Source: an uncultured Desulfovibrio sp. (GTDB lineage Bacteria > Desulfobacterota > Desulfovibrionia > Desulfovibrionales > Desulfovibrionaceae). Taken from it: a DNA stretch of 64,000 nt. This document shows positions 1-8,916 of the stretch, in pieces. Position numbers and translations under genes: made by a program. The notes under the pieces are model-generated. The model did not search any database. It was not told the origin of the DNA and saw nothing but the letters and a program-made list of their open reading frames with translations. The first letter of the stretch is position 1, and every line of letters starts with the position of its first letter. Location: assembly GCF_902477725.1 (NCBI RefSeq), contig NZ_CABSIF010000017.1:10025-74024 (forward strand), read 5' to 3'.

Positions 1-1738
1 GAAGATTGCCGATTGCTCCGCGCAAGGTATTGTTCAGCGACATATTTTGCAAAACGCCCGCCGTAGCTAACTGGTTTGGCGTTGCCGCCGCACTGGTGAA
101 GGCGCGGGACTGCGTTACATTGAGGTAGACGTTGTTGGCGTCGTAGCTGTCAGTCGCGGCGTAGAAGCTGGAGAGCGCCGCATTGCTGAGGGAATAGGTG
201 CCCGTCACCCCGCCAGCCGCCGTCAGCACTGTGTAGCGAGCGCCGGGCGTAAAGAATCCGCTACCGTACCGGGAGGCCATGAGGATTGCGCCACTATTGA
301 TCGTCGCCGTTCCAGACACCGAGATCAGGTCGGAGACGGAACCGCCGGGAACCAGCTCTGCACTGTAGGTGGAACCCGAAGCCTGGCTGTAGTTGCCCGC
401 CACGGTCAGTGTACCGGGGCTGTTGCCGGGTGCCACTGTCGAGCCCGAGAGTGCCGTCACGCTCCCGACCGTCCCCGAGCCGGTCAGCCGCGCGCCGCTC
501 TCGACCATTGTCGCCGATCCGGCCATCGAGCCGTTGACCGTCAGCACACCGCCGTTCACCACGGTATTGCCCGTGAAGAGCGAATTGTCGCCAGTCAGGA
601 TCGTCCTTCCGGCAAGCGCCTTCAAAGTTCCATTTCCGCTGATCGCGCTGTCGAACAACAAGCCGGAACTGGTATGATTGAAGACAATTGTGCCCGTCCC
701 ACTACCGAAAGCGATCGACGCAGCCTTGAACGTGCCCGCTGCGGCCGCACTGGAACCGGCGGCGGCACCGATGTTCAGCGTCCCCGTCGACCCGGCATTG
801 GAAGCAATGGTGAGGGTACCGTTGTAGGCACCGTTCGTCAGCGTGCCAACCGTCACCTGGCCGCCATTGGCAACGGTCAGCGTACCCGTGCCATCATAAC
901 CGACACGCAGAATGGGGCCGTTATCGGTGAGTGTCGAGCCCGAGCCAGTAACGGTCACAGTGCCAACGCTGTTGGCGCTCAGTCCAATACGACCGCTCGT
1001 ATTGATAACAGTTCCGCCGTTTTCAACGAGCAGTTCACCAGTCGACGCTCCAAAACCGATAACGAGCTGGCTGCCGATATCCCACGTCGAGCGCGACCCG
1101 GTCACCGTCACTTGACCGCTGCCACCGTCACGGGCTCCTATGAAGCCATTGCTGTTGGCAGTAACCCTTCCGCCGTCAGAGACGGTCATCTCACCCCTGC
1201 CGCTCCAGCCGACAACGAGTTCGTTAGCGTTCGTCCATGTCGAACCCGCACCAGTCACGGTCACCGTACCCGTACTGCCGACGAAGTGTGCGACCGTGCC
1301 GTTTTGATTGCTGACCGTGCCCCCGTTCAGGATGTTCAACGTACCCGTACCGTTCGCGCCGACATCCATATCTTGGCCCGTGGGGTTGGCCCATGCCGAG
1401 CCGGTGCCAGTGACGGTCACCGTGCCGTTGCTGCCAGCGTTGTATCCGATATTGCCGCCGATATTGCCGCCTGTTCCGCTGATCGTTCCTCCAGACTCAA
1501 CGATCAGTGTCGCATTGTGGTCCTTCCCGACATACAGGTCACCAGTGTAGGAGGTCGACGTATTGACGGTGCGTGTCCCAGCATCAATTACCTCATCTGC
1601 CAGCGCCTCCCCTCCCCAAGAGACCGTAAGAGCCACAGTTGAAAGGAAGACAGCGAGGATAAGAACAGCCGAAGGCTGCCTCACTATCCTCTGCACCGAG
1701 AGGTCTTCTCTCAGTTTAGGATTGCTTCGGTTGCACAT
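1..1738 (-). CDS. Autotransporter (type V secretion) passenger region, C-terminus outside the window
   Basis: The frame stays open from the ATG at 1738 to the window edge (579 codons), so the protein is incomplete and any beta-barrel lies beyond position 1. The start gives an N-terminus with charged residues, then a hydrophobic stretch (LILAVFLSTVALTV) and a probable cleavage site near ALADE, i.e. a signal peptide. The body is built of repeated units such as GTVTVTGAGSTW and GTLTVANGGQV, the pattern of T5SS/PEP-CTERM-associated repeats, followed by passenger-type sequence (GSTVAPGNSPGTLTVAGNYS) typical of beta-helical autotransporters. Probable role: surface-exposed or secreted adhesin. The long frames on the opposite strand are by-products of the repeat composition. 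Function beyond secretion class is inference; the barrel was not seen. Confidence 0.8.
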   Translation of the reverse strand, partial: MCNRSNPKLREDLSVQRIVRQPSAVLILAVFLSTVALTVSWGGEALADEVIDAGTRTVNTSTSYTGDLYVGKDHNATLIVESGGTISGTGGNIGGNIGYNAGSNGTVTVTGTGSAWANPTGQDMDVGANGTGTLNILNGGTVSNQNGTVAHFVGSTGTVTVTGAGSTWTNANELVVGWSGRGEMTVSDGGRVTANSNGFIGARDGGSGQVTVTGSRSTWDIGSQLVIGFGASTGELLVENGGTVINTSGRIGLSANSVGTVTVTGSGSTLTDNGPILRVGYDGTGTLTVANGGQVTVGTLTNGAYNGTLTIASNAGSTGTLNIGAAAGSSAAAAGTFKAASIAFGSGTGTIVFNHTSSGLLFDSAISGNGTLKALAGRTILTGDNSLFTGNTVVNGGVLTVNGSMAGSATMVESGARLTGSGTVGSVTALSGSTVAPGNSPGTLTVAGNYSQASGSTYSAELVPGGSVSDLISVSGTATINSGAILMASRYGSGFFTPGARYTVLTAAGGVTGTYSLSNAALSSFYAATDSYDANNVYLNVTQSRAFTSAAATPNQLATAGVLQNMSLNNTLRGAIGNL

Positions 1739-2204
1739 CCACGCCCCCAAGAATGCTTTGTTAGAATTAATGATTGGGCCATGACTAGCCGAGGCAGCAA
1801 AAGGTTAGAAGTTGATAATGGCAATAAAATACAATTGTTACCTCTCAAAAGTGTCAGAGGACGATATTTGGCAAATCGTAAAGCTGGACGCTTCTCAACT
1901 TGCTAAAGTTTCAAGCCTTATGCGTGACCTTACCCCACAACGCATGTCACGTATAGCTTAATGACTTTCCTTAAATGAAGCCCAAGATGGTGAGCCCTCT
2001 TATCCCCACAGGCTCAACTGTTCGAGCGATTGCTTTTCTTCAAGCATGCTGAGGTACTAAAAAATCTGCTTTGGGTAGTGCATAATTCCCTGCTGGTCTC
2101 AGCGGCTATGAAATTGGCTCGTCAGATGCTCACCTTTGGGGCTGCCCAGTATGTATAGTGTGCCGTAGGCGCGCACAGACTTCCCAATTATATGGAGGCA
2201 GTCC
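1739..2204. other. Intergenic stretch, AT-richer than its surroundings, possible gene remnants
   Basis: No convincing gene. Two short open frames on the plus strand read like protein: a 47-codon frame from ATG 1818 to TAA 1961 (starts MAIKYNCYLSK) without a well-placed ribosome site, and a roughly 53-codon frame ending at 2149 that has no good start. They may be decayed remnants of a mobile or host gene. The promoter of the autotransporter must lie near 1740-1800 on the minus strand, but I could not pick clear boxes. Confidence 0.3.
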
Positions 2205-4004
2205 CTAGTTTTTCATGTCCACAATCAGCTCGGCCAGCCCCCTGGTCTGAACTGCCAGATCAGCCACTGCTTTTTGGGCCTCATTCATGGCTTCTGCCGT
2301 TTGGTGTGCAACCTGGGTGGCGTCGTCAATTGAATGGTTGATTTCTTCGCTGGCGGCAGACTGCTGCCCGCTGGCCTCGGCAATGGCGTTCACCTGGCTG
2401 GCGGTGGCTTCTACGGTAGCCACGATTTCCTCCAGAGCCTTGCCCGACTGATTGGCAAAATCCGTGGCCTGCTCTACCTGCTCAACAGCATCATCCATGT
2501 CCGAAACGCTCTTGGACGTGCTTTCCTGAATGGCCTTGATGGCGTTGCCCACATCCTGGGTTGAGGCAAGGGTCTTTTCCGCCAGCTTGCGCACTTCATC
2601 GGCAACCACGGCAAAACCGCGCCCGGCATCGCCTGCCCGGGCAGCTTCGATGGCGGCATTGAGCGCAAGCAGGTTTGTCTGATCCGCGATATCGGAGATA
2701 ACGCCCATGATGCGCGTAATGGCCTGTGAATGGTCGTTGAGTTCGGCCATGCCATCCCTGAGCCGCAACGAGACTTCGTGGACATGGCCAATGCTCTGCA
2801 CGGCCTTTTCCACAATGCCTGCTCCGCTCAGGGCGCGGTCACGTGTCTGGCTGGCCGCGTCTGATGCGGTTGCGGCGCTGAGCGCCACCTCCTGCACGCT
2901 GGCGTTCATCTGATTCATGGCTGTTGCGGCCTCTGCAAGCATCTGGGCGGAATGCACGGCCCCTTTGTCCGACTGCTCTATCTGGGCTGAAAGCTGGGTT
3001 GAGGCAGTGCTCACAGCCTGGGCAACCTGCTCCAGCCTTTCCGCGGCCTGGAGCATGGCAGCGGTCTTGTCCTTTGCCTTGCGCTCGGCTTCAAGGGCCT
3101 CTGTCTGCGCCTGCTGGGCCTCACTGGCGGCCTTGCCAGCCAGACGGCTCTGCTCTTCGGCCTGCCCGATAAATTCCTTGAGTTTCACAACCATTGCGCT
3201 CAAGGCCTGTTGCAGGGTCGCCACTTCATCGCGCCCTGTTGTCTCAAATTCTTCATCAAGGTTGCCCTGCGCCACGGCGCGGGCATGCCGGGTTATGCCA
3301 GCCAGGGGCCGGGTTATGGACACGACCATCACATAGGAAAGCGGGCAGACCACCAGCAACAGAACCGCCAGAAAACCACCACCATAGATCGCCAGCTTGC
3401 TGTGCAGGATGGAGCGCATGGTGGTGATGAGGTGGCTTTCGGCCTTGTCCACATTGTCGATATAGACGCCTGTGCCGATCCAGAAGGGCGTTCCGGCTAT
3501 AGCTTCCGCATAGCCCAGCTTGAACACGTCGCCAGAGCCGGGCTTGGGGAACACAAAATCCACAAAACCGCCGCCACGCTGGGCGACCTTGTACAGTTCA
3601 CTAACATAGTGGACGCCATGGCTGTCTGCGGTTGACGCCAGATCCTTGCCGATCAGCTGCTTCTGCGTGGGGTGGGCAGTATTGACCGTGCCCTTGTACA
3701 CATAAAAATACCCGGAGCTGTCATCCTCAAACCGGGCGCTGTCCACATACTGCGCAATGATGCGCAACTGCTCGGCCTCGGGCTGACCTTGCGTCATGGC
3801 CGCCAGACCAAGCGCCTGGGAGTGCGTGATATCCTTGATGCGCGCCCTCTGGGAGTCGAGCAGCATTTCCTTGGCAAGTGCCGTGCCGTCTGCAATGACG
3901 CCTTCCGTCATGCGCACGGACAGGCCTGCAATGGCAATAATCAGGGCGATCATGAGGATGACAAAAAAGACAATCCGCTGACTGATACTAAAATTTCTGA
4001 GCAC
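2205..4004 (-). CDS. Methyl-accepting chemotaxis protein with periplasmic single Cache domain
   Basis: 599 residues. Transmembrane helix 1 is at about 11-32, followed by a periplasmic sCache_2-type domain (about 36-195; signature GYFYVYKGTVNTAHP and WIGTGVYID), helix 2 at about 203-226, HAMP to about 280, and a cytoplasmic signalling domain with the highly conserved hairpin tip FAVVADEVRKLAEKT near 460. It would sense a small organic ligand in the periplasm and control CheA/CheW in the membrane receptor array. No C-terminal CheR-docking pentapeptide is visible (ends IVDMKN). The start is GTG at 4004, preceded by AGGAG at an 8-base spacing. It lies alone between the autotransporter and the ilvC terminator. 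The ligand is not predictable from sequence. Confidence 0.93.
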   Translation of the reverse strand: MLRNFSISQRIVFFVILMIALIIAIAGLSVRMTEGVIADGTALAKEMLLDSQRARIKDITHSQALGLAAMTQGQPEAEQLRIIAQYVDSARFEDDSSGYFYVYKGTVNTAHPTQKQLIGKDLASTADSHGVHYVSELYKVAQRGGGFVDFVFPKPGSGDVFKLGYAEAIAGTPFWIGTGVYIDNVDKAESHLITTMRSILHSKLAIYGGGFLAVLLLVVCPLSYVMVVSITRPLAGITRHARAVAQGNLDEEFETTGRDEVATLQQALSAMVVKLKEFIGQAEEQSRLAGKAASEAQQAQTEALEAERKAKDKTAAMLQAAERLEQVAQAVSTASTQLSAQIEQSDKGAVHSAQMLAEAATAMNQMNASVQEVALSAATASDAASQTRDRALSGAGIVEKAVQSIGHVHEVSLRLRDGMAELNDHSQAITRIMGVISDIADQTNLLALNAAIEAARAGDAGRGFAVVADEVRKLAEKTLASTQDVGNAIKAIQESTSKSVSDMDDAVEQVEQATDFANQSGKALEEIVATVEATASQVNAIAEASGQQSAASEEINHSIDDATQVAHQTAEAMNEAQKAVADLAVQTRGLAELIVDMKN

Positions 4005-4477
4005 GTCTTAATCTCCTGAAAAATCAAGGTGCAGACCGACAAGCCGAAAAGCTGCACCAACTCCCCTGCGCAGGCGCGCGCTGTTGCAGCGGGCGCGGGG
4101 TACAAAAAAGTACAGCGCGGGCACAATGTCAGGGCAGGTCATACCAGCGTAACTGGCTGCGTAAATGGGCGGTCGCAAGGCAAAGGCGGGAAGCAATGCA
4201 CACATGATAAAACCAAAAGCGGAAAGGCCATGCCCGTAAAATACGGCACACCGATGCAGCCCGCAGGATGCTCCGGCGCATGGAAGATAACAACCTTATA
4301 TACAAGCTGTATGGCCTGATTGTGGCAAACAGTAACTATTTTTGCAACATACACAAGCCGATAAAATTGATCAATTTCCTATGGCAATATCCCCTGTAAG
4401 CCTGAAATAATGCCGGCTGTGTCCCAATCCGCTACAGGCTGGCCATTTGAAAAAAAATCTGTTTTATGATTTTAACC
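4005..4477. other. Long intergenic region upstream of the chemotaxis receptor
   Basis: No supported gene. Short frames of 65-96 codons on both strands (4008-4354) lack ribosome sites and family character. The promoter of the receptor gene is expected in this stretch, near its 4004 end. The AT-rich segment 4290-4480 separates it from the ilvC terminator. Confidence 0.4.
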
Positions 4478-4523
4478 GGGCATAAAAAATGGGGCTTTCC
4501 ACGAAAATTTCGTGGAAAGCCCC
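4478..4523 (-). terminator. Intrinsic terminator of ilvC
   Basis: Arms at 4491-4505 and 4509-4523 form a 15-bp GC-rich stem (GGGGCTTTCCACGAA) with a 3-base loop, followed on the minus strand by a run of six T. It begins 38 bases after the ilvC stop codon. Confidence 0.9.
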
Positions 4524-4560
4524 AACAAAACGCTTTCAGCCAGCAGCTGAAACAGCGGAA

Positions 4561-5562
4561 CTAGTCTTTCTTGTCCTTCTTGAGCCAGGACATCATGCCG
4601 CGCAGTTCCTTGCCCACCTTTTCGATCTGGTGTTCAGACTCGTTGCGGCGGGTGGTGAGGAACATGGGGTACTTGGCGCGGGCTTCAAGAATGAAGTTGC
4701 GCGCAAACACGCCGCTCTGGATGTCCTTGAGCACGCCCTTCATTTCCTTTTTCACCGTTTCGGTGATCAGGCGGGGGCCGGTGACGTAGTCGCCGTATTC
4801 AGCGGTGTTGCTGATGGAGTAACGCATGCGGGAAAGGCCGCCCTCGTACATAAGGTCAACGATGAGCTTCATTTCGTGCATGCATTCAAAGTAGGCCATT
4901 TCTGGCTGATAACCGGCTTCCACCAGGGTTTCAAAACCGGCCTTGATGAGGGCGGAAACGCCACCGCAAAGCACTGCCTGTTCGCCGAAGAGGTCGGTTT
5001 CCGTTTCTTCACGGAAGGAGGTTTCAATAACGCCGGAGCGGGTGCCGCCGATGCCTTTGGCATAGGCCAGGGCAATCTTGAGGGCTTCGCCGGTGGCGTC
5101 CTGATGAATGGCCACGAGGCAGGGCACACCGCCGCCTTCGGTGAAGGTGCGGCGCACCAGATGGCCGGGGCCCTTGGGGGCGATGAGGAACACGTCCACA
5201 TCCTTGGGCGGCTGGATCTGGCTGAAGTGGATGTTGAAGCCGTGAGCGAACAACAGGGCCTTGCCCTTGGTCAGGTGGGGCTTCACGTCGTTTTCGTACA
5301 CGGCGGCCTGCACTTCGTCAGGCAGCAGAATCATGATCAGGTCGGCCTGAGCGGCGGCCTCGGCAGCAGACACGGGGGTGAAGCCGTGTTCCTTGGCCAA
5401 CTCGTAGTTGGCGCCGCCGGGGCGCTGACCCACCACAACCTTGACGCCGGAATCACGCAGATTCTGGGCATGGGCATGGCCCTGACTGCCATAACCGATG
5501 ATGGCCACGGTCTTGTTTTTCAAACAATTAAGGTCTGCATCCTGATCGTAATAAACTTTCAT
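4561..5562 (-). CDS. ilvC: Ketol-acid reductoisomerase, class I
   Basis: 333 residues, the usual length of the short class I enzyme. It converts acetolactate or acetohydroxybutyrate to the dihydroxy acid with NADPH and Mg2+, the second common step of valine, isoleucine and leucine synthesis. The N-terminal Rossmann domain carries GYGSQGHAHAQNLRDSG near residues 24-40. The C-terminal knotted helical domain contains the metal-site region (DLFGEQAVLCGG and later ECMHEMKLIVDLMYEGG). Start chosen at MKVYYDQ (5562) because AGAGGA lies 7 bases upstream; an in-frame ATG seven codons earlier has no ribosome site. It lies downstream of ilvB and ilvN in the same direction, separated by a 347-base leader with a possible attenuator. 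Confidence 0.97.
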   Translation of the reverse strand: MKVYYDQDADLNCLKNKTVAIIGYGSQGHAHAQNLRDSGVKVVVGQRPGGANYELAKEHGFTPVSAAEAAAQADLIMILLPDEVQAAVYENDVKPHLTKGKALLFAHGFNIHFSQIQPPKDVDVFLIAPKGPGHLVRRTFTEGGGVPCLVAIHQDATGEALKIALAYAKGIGGTRSGVIETSFREETETDLFGEQAVLCGGVSALIKAGFETLVEAGYQPEMAYFECMHEMKLIVDLMYEGGLSRMRYSISNTAEYGDYVTGPRLITETVKKEMKGVLKDIQSGVFARNFILEARAKYPMFLTTRRNESEHQIEKVGKELRGMMSWLKKDKKD

Positions 5563-5595
5563 CTGAACATCCTCTGAGATCACTCACGGTTAGAC

Positions 5596-5665
5596 AAAAA
5601 AATACATCCCTTGCCGCCCTTGCGGCAAGGACAGAGGGGGGGCCGACTGGATACGGCGGGCAAGG
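5596..5665 (-). promoter_or_regulatory. Candidate terminator/attenuator between ilvN and ilvC
   Basis: On the minus strand a 9-bp stem (CCTTGCCGC / GCGGCAAGG, 5622-5630 with 5609-5617) is followed after six bases by seven T (5596-5602), 34 bases before the ilvC start. A preceding segment (5659-5665, CCTTGCC on the minus strand) could pair with the 3' arm of that stem, which would prevent the terminator. Either simple termination after ilvBN or attenuation of ilvC fits. The gap before the T-run is longer than ideal. Confidence 0.45.
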
Positions 5666-5909
5666 CCGCCTGTGGGACGCTTTGCCAATGACCCGGGCTG
5701 GTTTATATGGATATACTCACCACTCCGACCTCATGCGCGTTGTCAAGGAGACCTTGTGGGCCATTGACACGCTCACGGGCTAACGCTCCTGTAATCTCGC
5801 GGCGCAAGGCCGCGCGACCGGATTCTTTACGCGTGGTGGCAGCCATGCCTTGCGGTGTGTTTTGTGCCAAACACCCCCGGCAAAAGGCCGCACTTCGCGT
5901 CCCGGAACC
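5666..5909. other. ilvN-ilvC intergenic leader
   Basis: No gene. On the minus strand a TTGACA hexamer (5741-5746) could be a -35 box for an ilvC promoter, but no good -10 is found at 16-18 bases; an AT-rich patch (5703-5716) lies further on. A five-codon frame at 5703-5720 with two ATA isoleucine codons is noted under findings. Confidence 0.3.
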
Positions 5910-6398
5910 CTAATCCGTTTTCTTGGAACGACGCATGGCAACTGCGCCTGTGCGCGCCAGTTCCTTGATTCCAAACCGTTGCAGCAGGCTGATGATGGCG
6001 TCCAGCTTATTCTGGTCGCCAGTGGCCTCAATGGTCATCTCATTGGGGCTTACATCAACCACCTTGCAGCGGAATATTTCAACAGTTCGCAGAATTTCGC
6101 CCCGCATGGGGCCTTCTGCCTGCACTTTGACAAAGATCATTTCACGCGCCACAGCGGGAATATCCGCAAAATCCACCACCTTGATGACCGAAACAATCTT
6201 GTGGAGCTGCTTCATGATCTGCTCCAGAATAAGACTGTCGCCATCGGTGGTGATGGTCATGTGCGAAACGCCCTCTTCCAGGGCCGGGGCCACATTGAGC
6301 GAATGAATATTGAAGCCGCGCCCGCTGAACAGGCCAGCCACGCGGGAAAGCACGCCGGGTTCGTTTTCCACCAGCACGGAAAGCACATGTCGTTGCAT
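5910..6398 (-). CDS. ilvN: Acetolactate synthase small (regulatory) subunit
   Basis: 162 residues, usual for the family. It binds the catalytic subunit IlvB, raises its activity and confers feedback inhibition by valine. The N-terminal ACT domain is clear (VLVENEPGVLSRVAGLFSGR and GFNIHSLNVAP), followed by the conserved C-terminal domain. Start placed at the second ATG (MQRHVLSV, 6398), because GGGAG lies 6 bases before it; the ATG two codons earlier abuts that site. The gap to the ilvB stop is 11 bases, so the two subunits are co-translated from one message. Confidence 0.96.
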   Translation of the reverse strand: MQRHVLSVLVENEPGVLSRVAGLFSGRGFNIHSLNVAPALEEGVSHMTITTDGDSLILEQIMKQLHKIVSVIKVVDFADIPAVAREMIFVKVQAEGPMRGEILRTVEIFRCKVVDVSPNEMTIEATGDQNKLDAIISLLQRFGIKELARTGAVAMRRSKKTD

Positions 6399-6409
6399 AG
6401 CCATCTCCC

Positions 6410-8101
6410 TTACACCAGCAACATTTCATCAAGCGCCGCACCGGCGGGCACGATGGGGTACACGTTTTCTTCGCGCTCTACCACCACGTCAATGAAGGCA
6501 GGGTTGGGCGAAGCAAGGGCCTTTTCAAGCACGGCCCGCATGTCTTCAGCCTTTTCAATGCGATAGCCTTCGGCCCCGTAGGCCTCGGCCAGCTTCACAA
6601 AGTCGGGCTGGGCTTCCATGTTGGTGGAACTGTAGTTGTTGTTGTAAAAGAGCTCCTGCCACTGCCGCACCATGCCCAGATAGCGGTTGTTCAGAATGAC
6701 GACCTTGATGGGCAGCCTGTTGGCAACCACGGTTGCCAACTCCTGAATATTCATCTGCAGCGAGGCGTCGCCTGCCACGGCAATGACCTTTTTATCCGGA
6801 AAGGCAAACTGCGCCCCCACCGAAGCGGGAAAGCCGTAGCCCATGGTGCCTAGGCCCCCGCTGGTCAGCAGGGTGCGCGGCTTGGTGAACGAATAGAACT
6901 GGGCCACCCACATCTGGTGCTGGCCCACCTCGGTGGCGATGATGGCATCGCCGCCGGTGATGTCATACAGGGCCTCAATGACCGACTGCGGCTTGATATT
7001 GCCGTTTTCCTGATAGCACAGGGGCTTGCTTGCCTTCCATTCGGCCACGGCCGCAATCCAGGCGGCATGTTCACCCGCCCAGTCCTTGTTTTCCAGCTTG
7101 GCCTCGCAGATTTCTGCAATGCCCTCCAGCGCCAGGCGGCAATCACCCACCACAGGAACATGCACCTCCACATTCTTGCGAATGGATGTGGGGTCAATGT
7201 CGATGTGCACAATGCGGGCCTTGGGCGCAAAGGCCGCCAGCCTGCCGGTAACGCGGTCGTCAAAGCGCGCGCCCACGCACATCAGCACATCACAGTTGTT
7301 GATGGCAAGGTTAGCCGCGTAGGTGCCGTGCATGCCCACCATGCCCAGCCACAGGGGGTCTGTGGCCGGAAAAGCCCCAAGCCCCATGAGGGTGCAGGTT
7401 ACGGGTATGTTCAGCTTGCGCGCAAGGCTCGTTAGAGCCTCTGCCCCATTGGACAGAATAACCCCGCCGCCCGCCAGAATCACCGGGCGCTCGGCCTTTG
7501 CCAGTTCTTCCACCGAGCGGCGCAACTGGTTCAGGTTGGGCTTGTAGGTGGGGTTGTAGCTGCGCATGTAGACGTCTTCAGGCCAGACAAATTCCGCCCG
7601 CTTCTGCATGACGTCCTTGGGCAGATCCACCAGTACCGGGCCGGGACGGCCCGAACGCGCAAGGTAAAAGGCCTGACGGATGGTCAATGCCAGCTTGGTG
7701 ATATCCTTGACCAGAAAATTATGTTTGGTGCAGGGCCGGGTAATACCCACGATATCCACTTCCTGAAAGGCATCGTTGCCGATCAGCTGGGTGGGCACCT
7801 GCCCGGTGAACACCACCAGAGGAATGGAATCGGAGTAGGCTGTGGCTATGCCCGTGACCGTATTGGTGGCTCCAGGCCCCGAGGTGACCAGGCATACACC
7901 GGTCTTGCCCGAGGCACGGGCATAGCCGTCAGCCGCGTGCACAGCTCCTTGCTCGTGCCGTACCAGCACATGGCGTAGCTCGGGATGTCGCGGTAGTTCA
8001 TCATAAATATCAATGACCGCACCGCCCGGATAACCGAACAGCACATCCACGCCCTCTCGCTTCATGGACTCAAGGAGAATCTGCGCACCAGTACATTCCA
8101 T
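6410..8101 (-). CDS. ilvB: Acetolactate synthase large (catalytic) subunit
   Basis: 563 residues. This thiamine-diphosphate enzyme condenses two pyruvates, or pyruvate and 2-oxobutyrate, in the first common step of branched-chain amino acid synthesis. The catalytic glutamate is in VLVRHEQGAVHAADGYARA near residue 50. The central FAD-binding region includes ICVGARFDDRVTGR-type sequence, and the ThDP motif GDASLQMN is near 447. The AAGGAG box lies 7 bases before the ATG. It is the first enzyme gene of the ilvB-ilvN-ilvC order and follows a DUF465 gene by 25 bases, so the two probably share a transcript. Confidence 0.96.
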   Translation of the reverse strand: MECTGAQILLESMKREGVDVLFGYPGGAVIDIYDELPRHPELRHVLVRHEQGAVHAADGYARASGKTGVCLVTSGPGATNTVTGIATAYSDSIPLVVFTGQVPTQLIGNDAFQEVDIVGITRPCTKHNFLVKDITKLALTIRQAFYLARSGRPGPVLVDLPKDVMQKRAEFVWPEDVYMRSYNPTYKPNLNQLRRSVEELAKAERPVILAGGGVILSNGAEALTSLARKLNIPVTCTLMGLGAFPATDPLWLGMVGMHGTYAANLAINNCDVLMCVGARFDDRVTGRLAAFAPKARIVHIDIDPTSIRKNVEVHVPVVGDCRLALEGIAEICEAKLENKDWAGEHAAWIAAVAEWKASKPLCYQENGNIKPQSVIEALYDITGGDAIIATEVGQHQMWVAQFYSFTKPRTLLTSGGLGTMGYGFPASVGAQFAFPDKKVIAVAGDASLQMNIQELATVVANRLPIKVVILNNRYLGMVRQWQELFYNNNYSSTNMEAQPDFVKLAEAYGAEGYRIEKAEDMRAVLEKALASPNPAFIDVVVEREENVYPIVPAGAALDEMLLV

Positions 8102-8126
8102 GTCCGACTCCTTAAAAAAAGCCCGG

Positions 8127-8354
8127 CTATCCTTGTTTCTTCAGACGATCAAGAACGGCCATGAGCTGGGTTTTTCCTTCGAGCTTCTGCTTTTTCAATT
8201 GCTTGAGCGTCTGCTCTTCAGTGGGCGAACGGAAGGCCTTGCCTTCGAGCTTTTCCACCTGTTTTTCGTAGAGCACGTGATCTTCCCAAAGGGATTTCAG
8301 CTCCGGATCAGTGGCAGCGTACTTTTCCAGCAGTTCCAGTTCTTGCTGATCCAT
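8127..8354 (-). CDS. Small DUF465 (YdcH-like) protein
   Basis: 75 residues, highly charged and predicted to be a helical hairpin or coiled coil (ELELLEKYAATDPELKSLWE, then KQVEKLEGK and EEQTLKQLKKQKLEGK). The pattern of a leading short helix and a long charged helix ending in LLDRLKK-like sequence matches the DUF465/YdcH family, whose role is unknown. GGAG lies 8 bases upstream of the ATG. It sits 25 bases ahead of ilvB in the same direction. Nothing in the sequence links it to amino acid synthesis beyond this position. Confidence 0.75.
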   Translation of the reverse strand: MDQQELELLEKYAATDPELKSLWEDHVLYEKQVEKLEGKAFRSPTEEQTLKQLKKQKLEGKTQLMAVLDRLKKQG

Positions 8355-8566
8355 AAGAAATCTCCATTGTTAGATGTTCATAGGCTGTTGCCTGCGCATC
8401 AACTGAGGCTTTTGCTCAAGGTGACATCAGCCCGCCTGTGCCGTTGCGCCGATGTGGCTTTGTGCAGCGCGGCTACAAGTCATATGGGCTTATTCTCCTG
8501 GCGCGGATTCTCAGACATCCGCATGGAGCATATGAAAAAATCAGTCCTCCGGCGGCGCCAGTTCTT

Positions 8567-8869
8567 TTAATGAAGCGTCATCGCGTACTGAGCCAGCGAG
8601 GCTATGACAATCCGGTTAAACAGCTCAATGGCCAGCAGCACCACCACGGGCGAAAAATCCATGCCGCTTGAATAGGTAAACGGCAACCATTTGCGCACGC
8701 GGTAAAACACAGGCTCCGTAAGGGTGCGCAAGGTGCGCACAATAGGATTGTAGGGATCGGGGCGCACCCACGTGAGCACAGCCGCGATAATGACAATCCA
8801 GAAATAAAGACTAAGCAGAGACCCGAGCACCAGGGCAATAGCGCTCATGGTATTGGCAACAACAATCAT
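8567..8869 (-). CDS. YggT family integral membrane protein
   Basis: 100 residues with two hydrophobic segments (about 8-32 and 70-95) separated by the family motif region YNPIVRTLRTLTEPVF. The order of helix, motif and second helix is that of the YggT family, a small inner-membrane protein of poorly known function often near cell-shape or motility genes. GGAGG precedes the ATG closely. It is followed by a 212-base gap before the DUF465-ilvBN genes and preceded by a HAD phosphatase gene on the same strand. Confidence 0.88.
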   Translation of the reverse strand: MIVVANTMSAIALVLGSLLSLYFWIVIIAAVLTWVRPDPYNPIVRTLRTLTEPVFYRVRKWLPFTYSSGMDFSPVVVLLAIELFNRIVIASLAQYAMTLH

Positions 8870-8916
8870 GCGCCCTCCAGCGTGGCTTTCTTTTGTATTC
8901 GCAGCGGGGTTAAGCC

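Noticed and set aside
674..1642. 322-codon open frame on the plus strand
   Set aside because: It lies opposite the repeat-rich autotransporter frame, has no ribosome site, and its Arg/Thr/Ala-rich sequence is the expected mirror of the repeats.
4008..4354. Small frames upstream of the chemotaxis receptor
   Set aside because: No ribosome sites, overlapping frames on both strands and no family character.
4489..5577. 362-codon open frame on the plus strand
   Set aside because: Antisense to ilvC and starting inside its terminator.
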